From Desulfogranum mediterraneum DSM 13871 (lineage in GTDB: Bacteria > Desulfobacterota > Desulfobulbia > Desulfobulbales > Desulfobulbaceae), in contig NZ_AUCW01000020.1 of the NCBI RefSeq assembly GCF_000429965.1, positions 48,935-112,934 of the forward strand: a stretch of 64,000 nt of DNA, written 5' to 3'. Every line of letters begins with the position of its first letter. Positions within the stretch are counted from its first letter, which is position 1. A program made the translations under genes and the position numbers. Shown one piece after another: positions 27,049 through 35,408 of the stretch. The notes under the pieces are model-generated. The model did not search any database. It worked only from the letters and a program-made list of their open reading frames with translations, and was not told the origin of the DNA.

Positions 27049-27396
27049 ATGGAATGTGAGCGACTACTTCGCCTGATTAAAGACTGGTACCTGCGCGTCA
27101 AGCAGGAGACCATGGCACCTGCACGGATGATGCAGTTTGTCGACCAGCATGTCAAGGACTGTGAAATCTGCCAGGCAGAACTGACCCTGTCCGACGAAAT
27201 AGAAAAAATTCGGGAGATTGTTCTCCCTGAATCCAAGATTCCCAAGGCTGCTCGGATCCAGGAGGATCGTCCCACCCCGGAGATCTCTCCGGACGAGGAG
27301 GACGAGGAAGTCCAGGAAAAATATATCGATGACGATGACGAGGACGAGGAGAGCGAAGATCTTACCAGTAATCTGGAAACCGGGGAACATCCCTGA
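27049..27396 (+). CDS. Small acidic zinc-finger-like protein
   Basis: 115 residues. FVDQHVKDCEICQ contains HxxxCxxC, the zinc-binding signature of anti-sigma ZAS/zf-HC2 domains. The C-terminal third is extremely acidic (DEEDEEVQEKY, DDDDEDEESED). No membrane segment and no neighbouring sigma factor, so an anti-sigma role is not supported beyond the motif. No strong ribosome binding site. It lies just beyond tRNA-Sec on the chromosomal side. Confidence 0.6.
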   Translation: MECERLLRLIKDWYLRVKQETMAPARMMQFVDQHVKDCEICQAELTLSDEIEKIREIVLPESKIPKAARIQEDRPTPEISPDEEDEEVQEKYIDDDDEDEESEDLTSNLETGEHP

Positions 27397-27517
27397 AACA
27401 GGTCTTCCCCCCTCCCTCTTCCATCCCAGGCGCTACTCGATAAGCGCCTGAGAGAGAACGCCGGCAAGCAGCCATGGGCTGATTATCGGCGCAGCTGCTG
27501 AACAGGGACGGTGTAGT

Positions 27518-27546
27518 ACCGGCTCGACCTTGGTGGTTGAGCCGGT
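27518..27546. other. Hairpin between the acidic protein gene and the exporter operon
   Basis: ACCGGCTC (27518-27525) and GAGCCGGT (27539-27546), with ACC/GGT nested, form an 11-bp interrupted stem. It lies between convergent gene ends and may serve as a bidirectional terminator, although no U-run is present. Confidence 0.45.
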
Positions 27547-27689
27547 GCACGCCCTCTCGACCCCTCTCCCTCCCGGATGCCCTCCATCCTGGAAGCTCCC
27601 CTGATCCACGATTGCCGACAGGCAAGCTGTTCGCAGGCCCTTGCAGACAGGAGCCCCCCCCTGTCACGGCCAGCCCCCCTCTGCTGGCC

Positions 27690-28802
27690 CTATTCCAGCC
27701 GTTTGCTGAAACGAAAGGCGCTGATCGCCAGAAAAAGCGTTGCAAAGCCCAGAAGATAGCCGATATCTGCGCCCATACCGGTAAGGGGCTCTCCCCTGAG
27801 GATGATCCCGCGGATGATCCGCAGGAAGTGGGTCAGGGGCAGCACCTCGGCCAGCTGCCGGGCCACCCGGGGCATGGCCACAAAGGGGAACATGAATCCG
27901 GAAAGCAGCATGGAGGGCAGAAAGACAAAGATGAACATCTGCATGGCAGCCAGCTGGTTGCGGGCCAGGGTGGAGATCATCAGTCCCAGGGTGAGGTTGG
28001 CCAGGATAAAGATCAGGCAGACCGTGTAGATCTCCAGGAGTTTGCCGGCCACCGGGATGGCAAAGAGGAGTACCCCCAAGAAGAGGATCACCGAGACCTG
28101 GAGCAGGCCGATGCCGATATAGGGGATGATCTTGCCGATCATCAACTCCAGGTTCCTGATGGGGGTGGCGATCAAGAGCTCCATGTTGCCCCGCTCCCGC
28201 TCGCGGACGATGGCAATGGAGGTGAACATGATCATGGTCATGGTCAGAATCACCCCCAACAGCCCCGGCACCGTAAACAGGGCCGCCCGCCGCTCCGGAT
28301 TGTAGAGCAGGCGCACCGAGATCGCTTGGGGTGTATCCCGGTTGGAGAGGGTCCTGCCCGGGGCAAAACGAAAGTTGGCCAACTGGCGCAGGGCCCCGGC
28401 CACCATGGTGTCTGAGCCGTCCACCACCAGCTGGGCCGTAGGCCGATCCCCCAGCTGGTAGCGCTCCTCGGCATCCGGGGGGATCACCAGGCCGGCGCTG
28501 AGCTCGCCGTCCCGGATCCGCCCCTCCAGCTCCTGGGGCGTTGCGCAACGGGCAATAAAGTGGAGGACCTGGGTTGCCTCCAGGTCCAGGGCCAGCTGAC
28601 GGGAAAAGCTGTTGGCCGGCTGATCCACCAGCCCGGCCGGCACCTGACGGACATCGGTGTTGATGGTGTAGCCGAACAGCACCAGTTGAAACAGGGGAAT
28701 CATCACCACCATGCCAAAGGTCAGCCGATCGTGGATCAGGTGGAGGACCTCCTTGCGGCAGACCGCCCCGATGCGGATCAGGGCCTGGAGCAGGCTGCTC
28801 AT
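27690..28802 (-). CDS. ABC-2 type exporter permease (YhhJ/YbhR-like)
   Basis: 370 residues. One N-terminal membrane helix (FGMVVMIPLFQLVLFGYTINT) is followed by a ~150-residue soluble loop and five C-terminal helices (LLGVILTMTMIMFTSIAIV, IGIGLLQVSVILFLGVLLF, FIFVFLPSMLLSGFMFPFVAM). REREREN-like text is present as VRERERGNMELLIATPI, the ABC-2 coupling motif. It overlaps the ATPase gene by 4 nt. With the ATPase and HlyD protein it forms a drug/antibiotic or macromolecule exporter; the substrate is not evident. Confidence 0.92.
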   Translation of the reverse strand: MSSLLQALIRIGAVCRKEVLHLIHDRLTFGMVVMIPLFQLVLFGYTINTDVRQVPAGLVDQPANSFSRQLALDLEATQVLHFIARCATPQELEGRIRDGELSAGLVIPPDAEERYQLGDRPTAQLVVDGSDTMVAGALRQLANFRFAPGRTLSNRDTPQAISVRLLYNPERRAALFTVPGLLGVILTMTMIMFTSIAIVRERERGNMELLIATPIRNLELMIGKIIPYIGIGLLQVSVILFLGVLLFAIPVAGKLLEIYTVCLIFILANLTLGLMISTLARNQLAAMQMFIFVFLPSMLLSGFMFPFVAMPRVARQLAEVLPLTHFLRIIRGIILRGEPLTGMGADIGYLLGFATLFLAISAFRFSKRLE

Positions 28803-29743
28803 CGCCCTGCTCCGCCGGCACCCTTGGCGCCGTTTTCCCGGGTGGCCATCACAAAGACATCCTCGATGGTGGCGCCGGCAGGCTCAATCCCGGCCGTAAA
28901 GCCGGCCAGGTGTTCCCGGAGCCAGTCCAGCCCATCGACCACCCCGGGCATGAGCATCACCCGCAGGGAGAGTCCGATCCGGGTGGTGGCCAGGACCTGG
29001 GAGACACCCTCCAGATGGTTGCGGATGGCGGTGATCTGGGGCCCGTCGATGGCAAAGACTCCGGCACCCAGCTGCCCCTTCAAGGCCTCCGGGCTACCGT
29101 CGGCCACCTTCCTGCCCTCGTTGATGATGGCCAGATGGTGGCAGCGCTCGGCCTCATCCATCAGGTGGGTGGTCACCAGCACCGTGGTCCCGGACTCACA
29201 CATCAGAAAGAGTTCGTCCCAGAACTCGCGGCGGGTGTTGGGGTCCACCTCGGAGGTGGGCTCATCCAAGAGCAGCAGCCGGGGTTGATGGATCACCGCC
29301 GCTGCCAGGGCCAGGCGCCGTTTCTGCCCGCCGGAGAGGGCTCCGGCAAGCCGTCTGCTGAAAGGCTCCAGGCGAAAACGCTGCAGCAACTCCCGGATCC
29401 GCCCCCTCTGCTCTGCCCGCCTGACCCCCATGATCCGGGCCATGAATTCCATATTCTGGAGGATGGTCAGGTCGGCGTACATGGAAAACTTCTGGGTCAT
29501 ATAGCCCACCTGACGCCGGATAAGCTCGGTCTGCTCGGGGATACGCATCCCCAGGACCTCGATTTCTCCCGCCGTGGGCGCCAACAGGCCGCACATCATC
29601 CGAATGGCGGTGGTCTTGCCGCTGCCGTTGGGGCCCAGAAAACCGTAGACCCCATGGGGCGGGATGCTCATATCCACCTGGTCCACGGCCGTGAAGTCGC
29701 CGAACCGTTTGCTCAATCCCCTTACCCGGATGACGGCCTCCAT
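28799..29743 (-). CDS. ABC exporter ATP-binding protein
   Basis: 314 residues with a single nucleotide-binding domain: Walker A GPNGSGKTTAIRMM (~38-51), signature LSGGQKRRLALAAAVIH (~139), Walker B LLLLDEPTSEVDP, and switch His in TTHLMDEAERC. The ~90-residue C-terminal extension (LGAGVFAIDGPQITAIRNHLEG...) is typical of the YbhF/CcmA-like exporters. Translationally coupled to the permease; 2 bp separate it from the HlyD gene. Confidence 0.93.
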   Translation of the reverse strand: MEAVIRVRGLSKRFGDFTAVDQVDMSIPPHGVYGFLGPNGSGKTTAIRMMCGLLAPTAGEIEVLGMRIPEQTELIRRQVGYMTQKFSMYADLTILQNMEFMARIMGVRRAEQRGRIRELLQRFRLEPFSRRLAGALSGGQKRRLALAAAVIHQPRLLLLDEPTSEVDPNTRREFWDELFLMCESGTTVLVTTHLMDEAERCHHLAIINEGRKVADGSPEALKGQLGAGVFAIDGPQITAIRNHLEGVSQVLATTRIGLSLRVMLMPGVVDGLDWLREHLAGFTAGIEPAGATIEDVFVMATRENGAKGAGGAGR

Positions 29744-29745
29744 CC

Positions 29746-30696
29746 CTACTCCAAGATCAGCTGCACCGGGGTGCCGGCGCTGAGAGATTCGGCATCCTCC
29801 TCGATGAGATCGAGCTGGGCCAGATAGGAGAGCCGGGCTCGATCCTGTTCGGAGAGGGCAAAGTAGGGGGTAAAGGCGGCCTCGCTGGAGATGCTGCGCA
29901 GCCGGGCCTTGAAGGCTCGATCCCGACCGTCGATCAGCAGGCTGTAGGTCGCTCCGGGACGGAGGCGGGAGCGGAAGGGCTCGGGCACATAGACCCTGGC
30001 CCAGGGCTGCTTTCCGGCCAGGAGGGTACAGACCACGGCCTGGGCCGGAGGCCGGTCCCCTGCCTTAAAGGGCAGGCTGTCCACCAGGCCGGCCCTGGAG
30101 GCCCTGATGGTATACTCTTCCCGGAGCAGCTTGAGGTAGGCCAGGTGGGCCCTCAGCTCACTTTCCCGGGCCCGGGCCTGTTCAAGCTGCTCGATCCGGG
30201 TTCCGGCCTGGAGCAGGGCCAGCTCCTGCTCTGCTACGGTCAACTCGTTCCTGGCCTGGATGGCGTTGTTCTCTGCCAGATCCAGCTTCTGCCTGCTGCT
30301 GGCTGCGGTGGCCAGCAGCTCCTGCTGACGGACAACCAGGGTACGCCTGAACTCCAGGGCGGCGCGGGCCGCACTCACCCGGGCCCGGGCTCGGGTGATC
30401 TCCTGGGGACGGGGACCGTTTTCCAGTTCCTTGAGCCGCCAGCCCGCCTGCTCCAGGCGGGCCTGAATTTCCGCCAGCTGTTGACTGATCTTGCGATCAT
30501 CGATCCGGACGAGCACGCTCCCGGCAGCAACCCGGCTCCCCTCCCGGACCGCCAGCTCGGTGATCAGCTCGCCGGCCGGAGTCCGGCTGTTGAGCCGATC
30601 CCACTCCAGGGTCCCCAGGGCCTGGGGAGGAGACTCCCGGCAGCCGCTCAAGACCAGGAGCAGCCCCAGAAAAAGCAACTTTCCACGGTAGCCCAT
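29746..30696 (-). CDS. HlyD-family periplasmic adaptor, lipoprotein
   Basis: 316 residues. A lipoprotein signal peptide ends LLVLSGC. A biotinyl-lipoyl half (LITELAVREGSRVAAGSVLVRID) is followed by a long coiled-coil hairpin (~70-190, rich in EIQARLEQAGWRLKELENG-like heptads), the second lipoyl half (YTIRASRAGLVDSLPFKAGDR) and a beta-barrel domain. First gene of the three-gene exporter operon; it bridges the ABC-2 permease towards the outer envelope. Confidence 0.92.
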   Translation of the reverse strand: MGYRGKLLFLGLLLVLSGCRESPPQALGTLEWDRLNSRTPAGELITELAVREGSRVAAGSVLVRIDDRKISQQLAEIQARLEQAGWRLKELENGPRPQEITRARARVSAARAALEFRRTLVVRQQELLATAASSRQKLDLAENNAIQARNELTVAEQELALLQAGTRIEQLEQARARESELRAHLAYLKLLREEYTIRASRAGLVDSLPFKAGDRPPAQAVVCTLLAGKQPWARVYVPEPFRSRLRPGATYSLLIDGRDRAFKARLRSISSEAAFTPYFALSEQDRARLSYLAQLDLIEEDAESLSAGTPVQLILE

Positions 30697-30791
30697 AGAT
30701 CCAACTCCTCTCCCTCAAGATACGATATACCGCTGCCCTGAAGAGCGGAAACCTCCACAAACCAGCTGAGATCCTCCTGCTCTACCAGGGA

Positions 30792-31082
30792 CTACTCACA
30801 GCAGCCCTTAAAAACCTGTCTGCCCAGGAGGGTGTTGAGCCACTGGCTGATGATATGGGCGGCACAACCCACCCCTGGAGAGACGGTGATGGCCCGGGTG
30901 GGGCAGTTGGTCTGGCAGGCACCGCACTCCATGCAGCGGTCACGGTCAACGATGACCGCCCTGTTCCCCTCCAGCCGGAGGATGCGGTGGGGACAGACCA
31001 GGCTGCAGCGACCGCAGCCGATGCAGTCCTGACGGTCGAGCCGGAGAGTGACCGTACCATCGATATAACGAAATGCTTGCAC
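30792..31082 (-). CDS. hgcB: Mercury-methylation ferredoxin HgcB
   Basis: 96 residues, GTG start with AGGAGG 8 nt upstream. Two [4Fe-4S] motifs: CIGCGRCSLVCP and CMECGACQTNCP. The HgcB-specific features are present: a lone Cys in the SPGVGCAAHII segment after the second cluster and a vicinal Cys pair at the C-terminus (GCCE). HgcB donates electrons to the corrinoid protein HgcA and may hand over Hg(II) through the C-terminal cysteines. hgcA is normally the adjacent upstream gene; here the upstream gene (68 bp) is a diguanylate cyclase and hgcA lies at 39205-40395. General HgcB-like ferredoxins without a methylation role exist, but the hgcA in the window favours the functional pair. Confidence 0.85.
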   Translation of the reverse strand: MQAFRYIDGTVTLRLDRQDCIGCGRCSLVCPHRILRLEGNRAVIVDRDRCMECGACQTNCPTRAITVSPGVGCAAHIISQWLNTLLGRQVFKGCCE

Positions 31083-31150
31083 CTCTGGGCCTCCTGAGCA
31101 GAGCTCATTGCCGGTTTATCTGTTCAGCCTATCTGGGTGAGCACCCTGCC

Positions 31151-32077
31151 TCACTCATTGAATACACTGCCCACGGTCTGATTACGACCATTCTCCTTGG
31201 CGAGATAAAGATTTTTATCCGCTGCCTCCAACAAGGTCTCAGGCGATATGGCCCTTCCCTGGTGGGTGGTGGTGCCCACGCCAATGCTGACGGATACATG
31301 GGCGGCAACCTCTGAGTATTCGTGGGGGATACGGAGCTCGGCCACGGTATTGCGGGCGCGTTCGGCCACGATCTTTGCTGCAGGCAGATCCGTTTCCGGG
31401 AGGACCATCACAAACTCCTCACCCCCGTAACGGGCGATCAGGTCTCCCGGTCGTTTCAGATCCCGCTCCAGGGCCTGGGCGATCCCCTGGAGGGCAAGGT
31501 CCCCCATGGCGTGGCCGTAATGATCGTTATACTGCTTAAAAAAATCCACATCCACCATTGCCAAAGAGATGGGGCTGCCGTTGCGAACAGCTCGTGCCCA
31601 CTCCCTCCGGAACACCTCCTCAAAACGGCGGCGATTTGGAATTTCGGTAAGACCATCCAGATGGGCCAATTGATCCAGCAGCTTATACTGATGGACAAAA
31701 CGAAGGTGATTGCGGATCCGTATCTTTACAATGGGTGGGGAGTAGGGTTTGGTAATATAATCCACCGCCCCAAGTCTGAGTCCATGCTCCTCATCCTCCA
31801 CAGAACTGAGTGCCGTGACAAAGATGACCGGGATATGCTTGGTCTTGTCATCGTTTTTCAACTGCTTCAGGACATCGTAGCCTCCCATCTCCGGCATGAC
31901 CACATCCAGGAGGATGAGGTCAGGAGGAAGGTCGCTCCAGGCATGTTGCAGGGCCTGTTCGCCGCTCCTGGCAAGTACCGGCGTATACTCCTCCTTCAGG
32001 AGGGTTGCCAAGACCTTGAGGTTCATCTTCTCATCATCAACGATCAGAATGCGGGCCTTTTCCTGCTGCGACTTCAT
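31151..32077 (-). CDS. Response regulator with diguanylate cyclase (REC-GGDEF)
   Basis: 308 residues. Receiver ~8-125 with IVDDE, phosphoacceptor in LILLDVVMP and Lys in YITKPY. GGDEF domain ~140-305 with an active-site RYGGEEF and an inhibitory I-site RPGD exactly five residues before GGEEF, so product feedback is expected. It makes c-di-GMP, presumably when phosphorylated by the hybrid kinase whose gene overlaps its start (ATGA). Last gene of the hydrogenase-kinase operon, with hgcB 68 bp downstream. Confidence 0.96.
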   Translation of the reverse strand: MKSQQEKARILIVDDEKMNLKVLATLLKEEYTPVLARSGEQALQHAWSDLPPDLILLDVVMPEMGGYDVLKQLKNDDKTKHIPVIFVTALSSVEDEEHGLRLGAVDYITKPYSPPIVKIRIRNHLRFVHQYKLLDQLAHLDGLTEIPNRRRFEEVFRREWARAVRNGSPISLAMVDVDFFKQYNDHYGHAMGDLALQGIAQALERDLKRPGDLIARYGGEEFVMVLPETDLPAAKIVAERARNTVAELRIPHEYSEVAAHVSVSIGVGTTTHQGRAISPETLLEAADKNLYLAKENGRNQTVGSVFNE

Positions 32078-34917
32078 CTATCATCACCCTTCTGCTGGAG
32101 CCTGCGCAATAAATCGCCGCCCAGGGCTGCGGCCTGTTCATATTCGATCTCATCAATCAGTTCAGCAATGAGCCGCAACTCTTCGTCGACCCCGGCTTGG
32201 CAGAGGAGTTGCTCCACCTGGACAAACTGTTCCTCTGCTGCCGCTTCTCCCTTGCTCAGCTGGTCGATGAGCAGCTGCAGTTCTCCCTCAGGCTCCTGGC
32301 CGCCAAGAAAACTCAGGCCAAGCTCCTTATCCCGGGCAAGGGGAGCTTCCGCCAGCGCAGGAAGGGCGGAGAGGCTGGAAAGGATGGCATCCAGGGCATC
32401 GATAAAGGAACCAAGCTGGTTTGCCGCCTCCTCCCGCTGATCTTTTTTCAGGAACTCTTCCAGCTTGCGGGCGGCCCTCATCAGGGCAGAGGCACCGATA
32501 TACCCGGCCACCCCCTTGACGGTATGGGCCATATCCTGAATCTGCCGCCAGTCACCCGTCCCTGACCAGTCTCGCAGCTGGGTTGGCAGAGCGGAGTAGC
32601 CCTTCTGAAAATCATAGAGCATCTTCACAAAGAGCTGTTGATTCTGATTCAGCACATCGAGGGCTGCCGCCTGGTCGATCCCGGCCAAGACAGGCAACTC
32701 CTCCTCAAGGGGCAGCAAACCCCGGCTTGGTTTCCGGGGTGATCCTGGGTGGCTTGCAGCCTGTTGTTCCGGTATCCACCGTTGCAAGGTCTGATGGAGG
32801 AGGTCCAGATCAAGGGGCTTGGTGATATGATCGTTCATGCCTGCGACCAGGCTCTTCTCTCTGTCTCCGGCCATGGCATGGGCGGTCATGGCGATAACAG
32901 GCAGATCCCTGTATCGACCTTGGCTGCGGATCCTTCTGGTTACCTCCAGGCCATCCATCTCCGGCATCTGGATATCCATGAAGACAAGCGCAAAGGATTC
33001 CTGCTCCAGGGCAGCCAGGCACTCCCTGCCATTGGAGGCGATGGTGACCACCATGCCGGCATCCAGGAGAAACTCCCTGGCCACCTCCTGATTGATCCTA
33101 TTATCATCCACCAGGAGGACATGGGCTCCCCGAATCTTCTCCAGATCCACGCTTCGGGACTGCTCCCTGATGGTCACTGTTCCCGAATCCCTTGCAATGC
33201 CGAGGATATCCAAGAGGGTATTGTACATAACCGAGGCATAGACCGGCTTCAGCAAAAAGGCCTGGAGACCGGCCTCATCGGCCTCCAGATAGGCCTCCTC
33301 ACGTCCGTTGGCGGTCACCATCAGCATGGCCGGTACCTTTGAGAGGGAGGTGTTGGCCTTAATCTTCCTGGCGGTCTCGATGCCGTCGATTCCAGGCATT
33401 ATCCAGTCGAGCAGGACCACATCGTAGGGGGCACCGCGCTGCACGGCCTGCTCAAGACGGGAGAGGGCCGATCTGCCGTCGGCTGCGGTATCCACCTCAA
33501 GCTTCCACGATCTCAACATGGTGGAGAGAACATCGCGGCTCGCGCTATTATCATCCACCACCAGGGCGCGAAGCCCCTCTAAGAGCTCCGAAGCCACCCG
33601 GGGCGGCTCTCCCTCGACCTCAGCAAGGCGTAACCGTGCCGTAAAAATGAATTCCGAACCCTTTCCCGCTTGACTTTCAGCCCAGATCGTCCCTCCCATC
33701 AGCTCGCTCAGCTGTTTACAGATGGCCAGTCCAAGCCCTGTGCCTCCATACTTGCGGGTGACCGAATCATCGGCCTGGCTGAATGCACTGAAGAGCAGGC
33801 CAAGCTGATCCTCTCTTAAGCCGATGCCGCTGTCACAGACGGTGAAACGGACGACTATCTCCTCCTGGCCCCGCTCTTCCAGGTTGACCGAAATCACAAT
33901 CTCACCCTGGTCGGTGAATTTTACGGCATTACTGGCCAGATTCATCAGCACCTGTCCCAGACGCAGGGGGTCTCCGATGAGCCTATACGGAACCTGGGGA
34001 TCGATCTGAAACAAAAACTCCAACCCTTTCATCTCGGCCTGGATGCCGATGGCATTGGCGATGTTGCCGAGGATATCCTCCAGGTTGAAGGGGATCTCTT
34101 CCAACTGCAGTTTCCCTGCATCGATCTTGGAAAAGTCGAGGATGTCGTTGATCAGCCGTAACAGGATATTGGCCGAGCCAAGAATCTTATCCGCATAGTT
34201 GCGTTGCCTGGGATCAAGGGGGGTCTTCTGCAGCAACGAGGCCATACCGATGATCCCATTCATGGGGGTACGGATCTCATGGCTCATCCGGGCCAGGAAG
34301 TCCCCCTTGGAGGCATTGGCCGCCTCGGCCGCCTCCTTGGCCTGAATGAGCTCAGCCTCCATCTGCTTCTGGAGGGTCTTGTCCATGGCCGTAAAGAGGT
34401 AGCCATCCACACGGCCATCGGGGTTGTAGAGGCTGGTGATGGAGAGGCTCACCGGCAGATGCGCCCCGTCCTTGCACAGATAGAGCCACTCCTGGGCCTG
34501 GCTGTGTTTGTGTTTCACAAACTGGTCAAAGACCTTCATGTCCTGCAGGCTGGATCCGGCCACCCCGCTTAGCTGCTGACCATAGTGTTCGAGCTCGTCT
34601 GCGAGATGGAGGTCAAGGATGCTACAGTTATCGATCATTTCTGCCGGACTGTAGCCCAGCAGGGTGGCAGCCCCCTTGCTGAACAGCCGGATGATCCCGT
34701 CCAGATCGGTGGCAATGATGGAGAGCTGGGTGGCGGCATCCAACACAGCCTGCCGTTCAGCATCCGCGACCTGAAATTTATGGAGCATGCTCTCGGTCTG
34801 CTCAAACTGCCTCACCACCAGGTCGGCGCTAATTTCAGCCGCCTCTCTGGCAACCTTGAGTTCGCCGCGCAGCATCTCGATCTCCTGCTCCATTGCGGCT
34901 CTACTCTTCTTTTCCAT
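32074..34917 (-). CDS. Hybrid sensor kinase PAS-HisKA-HATPase-REC-REC-HPt
   Basis: 947 residues, no membrane segments, so cytoplasmic. N-terminal coiled coil (~1-55), PAS (~60-185), HisKA with the phospho-His in MSHEIRTPMNGIIG, ATPase (NLASNAVKFTD, DSGIGL, GGTGLGLAI), REC1 (VVDDNSASRD, LLDWIMPG), REC2 (VDDNRINQEV, FMDIQMPEMDG) and an HPt domain with AHTVKGVAGYIGA. A full phosphorelay is thus in one protein, with the separate REC-GGDEF protein as the obvious final acceptor. The stop of the hydrogenase protease overlaps its ATG (TGATG). In HoxJ/HupT systems the PAS region docks a regulatory hydrogenase; the same is inferred here. Confidence 0.95.
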   Translation of the reverse strand: MEKKSRAAMEQEIEMLRGELKVAREAAEISADLVVRQFEQTESMLHKFQVADAERQAVLDAATQLSIIATDLDGIIRLFSKGAATLLGYSPAEMIDNCSILDLHLADELEHYGQQLSGVAGSSLQDMKVFDQFVKHKHSQAQEWLYLCKDGAHLPVSLSITSLYNPDGRVDGYLFTAMDKTLQKQMEAELIQAKEAAEAANASKGDFLARMSHEIRTPMNGIIGMASLLQKTPLDPRQRNYADKILGSANILLRLINDILDFSKIDAGKLQLEEIPFNLEDILGNIANAIGIQAEMKGLEFLFQIDPQVPYRLIGDPLRLGQVLMNLASNAVKFTDQGEIVISVNLEERGQEEIVVRFTVCDSGIGLREDQLGLLFSAFSQADDSVTRKYGGTGLGLAICKQLSELMGGTIWAESQAGKGSEFIFTARLRLAEVEGEPPRVASELLEGLRALVVDDNSASRDVLSTMLRSWKLEVDTAADGRSALSRLEQAVQRGAPYDVVLLDWIMPGIDGIETARKIKANTSLSKVPAMLMVTANGREEAYLEADEAGLQAFLLKPVYASVMYNTLLDILGIARDSGTVTIREQSRSVDLEKIRGAHVLLVDDNRINQEVAREFLLDAGMVVTIASNGRECLAALEQESFALVFMDIQMPEMDGLEVTRRIRSQGRYRDLPVIAMTAHAMAGDREKSLVAGMNDHITKPLDLDLLHQTLQRWIPEQQAASHPGSPRKPSRGLLPLEEELPVLAGIDQAAALDVLNQNQQLFVKMLYDFQKGYSALPTQLRDWSGTGDWRQIQDMAHTVKGVAGYIGASALMRAARKLEEFLKKDQREEAANQLGSFIDALDAILSSLSALPALAEAPLARDKELGLSFLGGQEPEGELQLLIDQLSKGEAAAEEQFVQVEQLLCQAGVDEELRLIAELIDEIEYEQAAALGGDLLRRLQQKGDDR

Positions 34918-35408
34918 CAGCTGCACCCCTGCAAACCATGGGCAGCGAGGACAAGACTGAGTCCGGCAGCCCGTTCAATCAAGGGGCCGCTACAGGCCCC
35001 TTCAAGGCCGACCAGGACAATCTCCTCGGGCGGCTCTCCATCGCAGACCTCGGGAAGTACGGCCAGGACATAGGCCAGCCCCGCCCCATGGCCGAAATGG
35101 CGGTCATCGAGGCTGGCCACGATCTGCCGCTGGTCAAGAACGACCAGCTCACCCGGCCGGGTAAATCCCCTGACCGCATCGACAAAGACGACCCTGCCCC
35201 CCTGCTCCAACAGGGGCAGGAGATTGAGGCCGGCCAGTCCGCCTTCGCTGAGCTCTATCCCGTCAGCCAGGGGCTGCAGTTCCCCCAGGCGGTCAAAGAC
35301 CGCCGGTCCGGCGGCATCTTCCGGGACCAGGCGGTTGCCGATACAGATGATCTGACGCTTCACCGGCTCCATCCCCTGAGAGGTGGCCCCTTTGGTCTGC
35401 TCAGACAA
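34917..35408 (-). CDS. [NiFe] hydrogenase maturation endopeptidase (HyaD/HupD/HycI family)
   Basis: 163 residues. IGNRLVPEDAAGPAVFDRL contains the Asp/Glu nickel-sensing region after the G-N loop, and VFVDAVRG the second conserved Asp. Such proteases cut the C-terminal tail of the large subunit after nickel insertion. It overlaps the large-subunit gene by 49 nt (ATG at 35372 would reduce this to 13 nt), so it is dedicated to that enzyme. Its presence is notable, since classic regulatory hydrogenases lack a cleavable tail. Confidence 0.88.
   Translation of the reverse strand: MSEQTKGATSQGMEPVKRQIICIGNRLVPEDAAGPAVFDRLGELQPLADGIELSEGGLAGLNLLPLLEQGGRVVFVDAVRGFTRPGELVVLDQRQIVASLDDRHFGHGAGLAYVLAVLPEVCDGEPPEEIVLVGLEGACSGPLIERAAGLSLVLAAHGLQGCS

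Noticed and set aside
34917..34919. UGA at the end of the hydrogenase protease considered as selenocysteine
   Set aside because: The following codons are the hybrid kinase gene in another frame; no conserved tail and no need for read-through.
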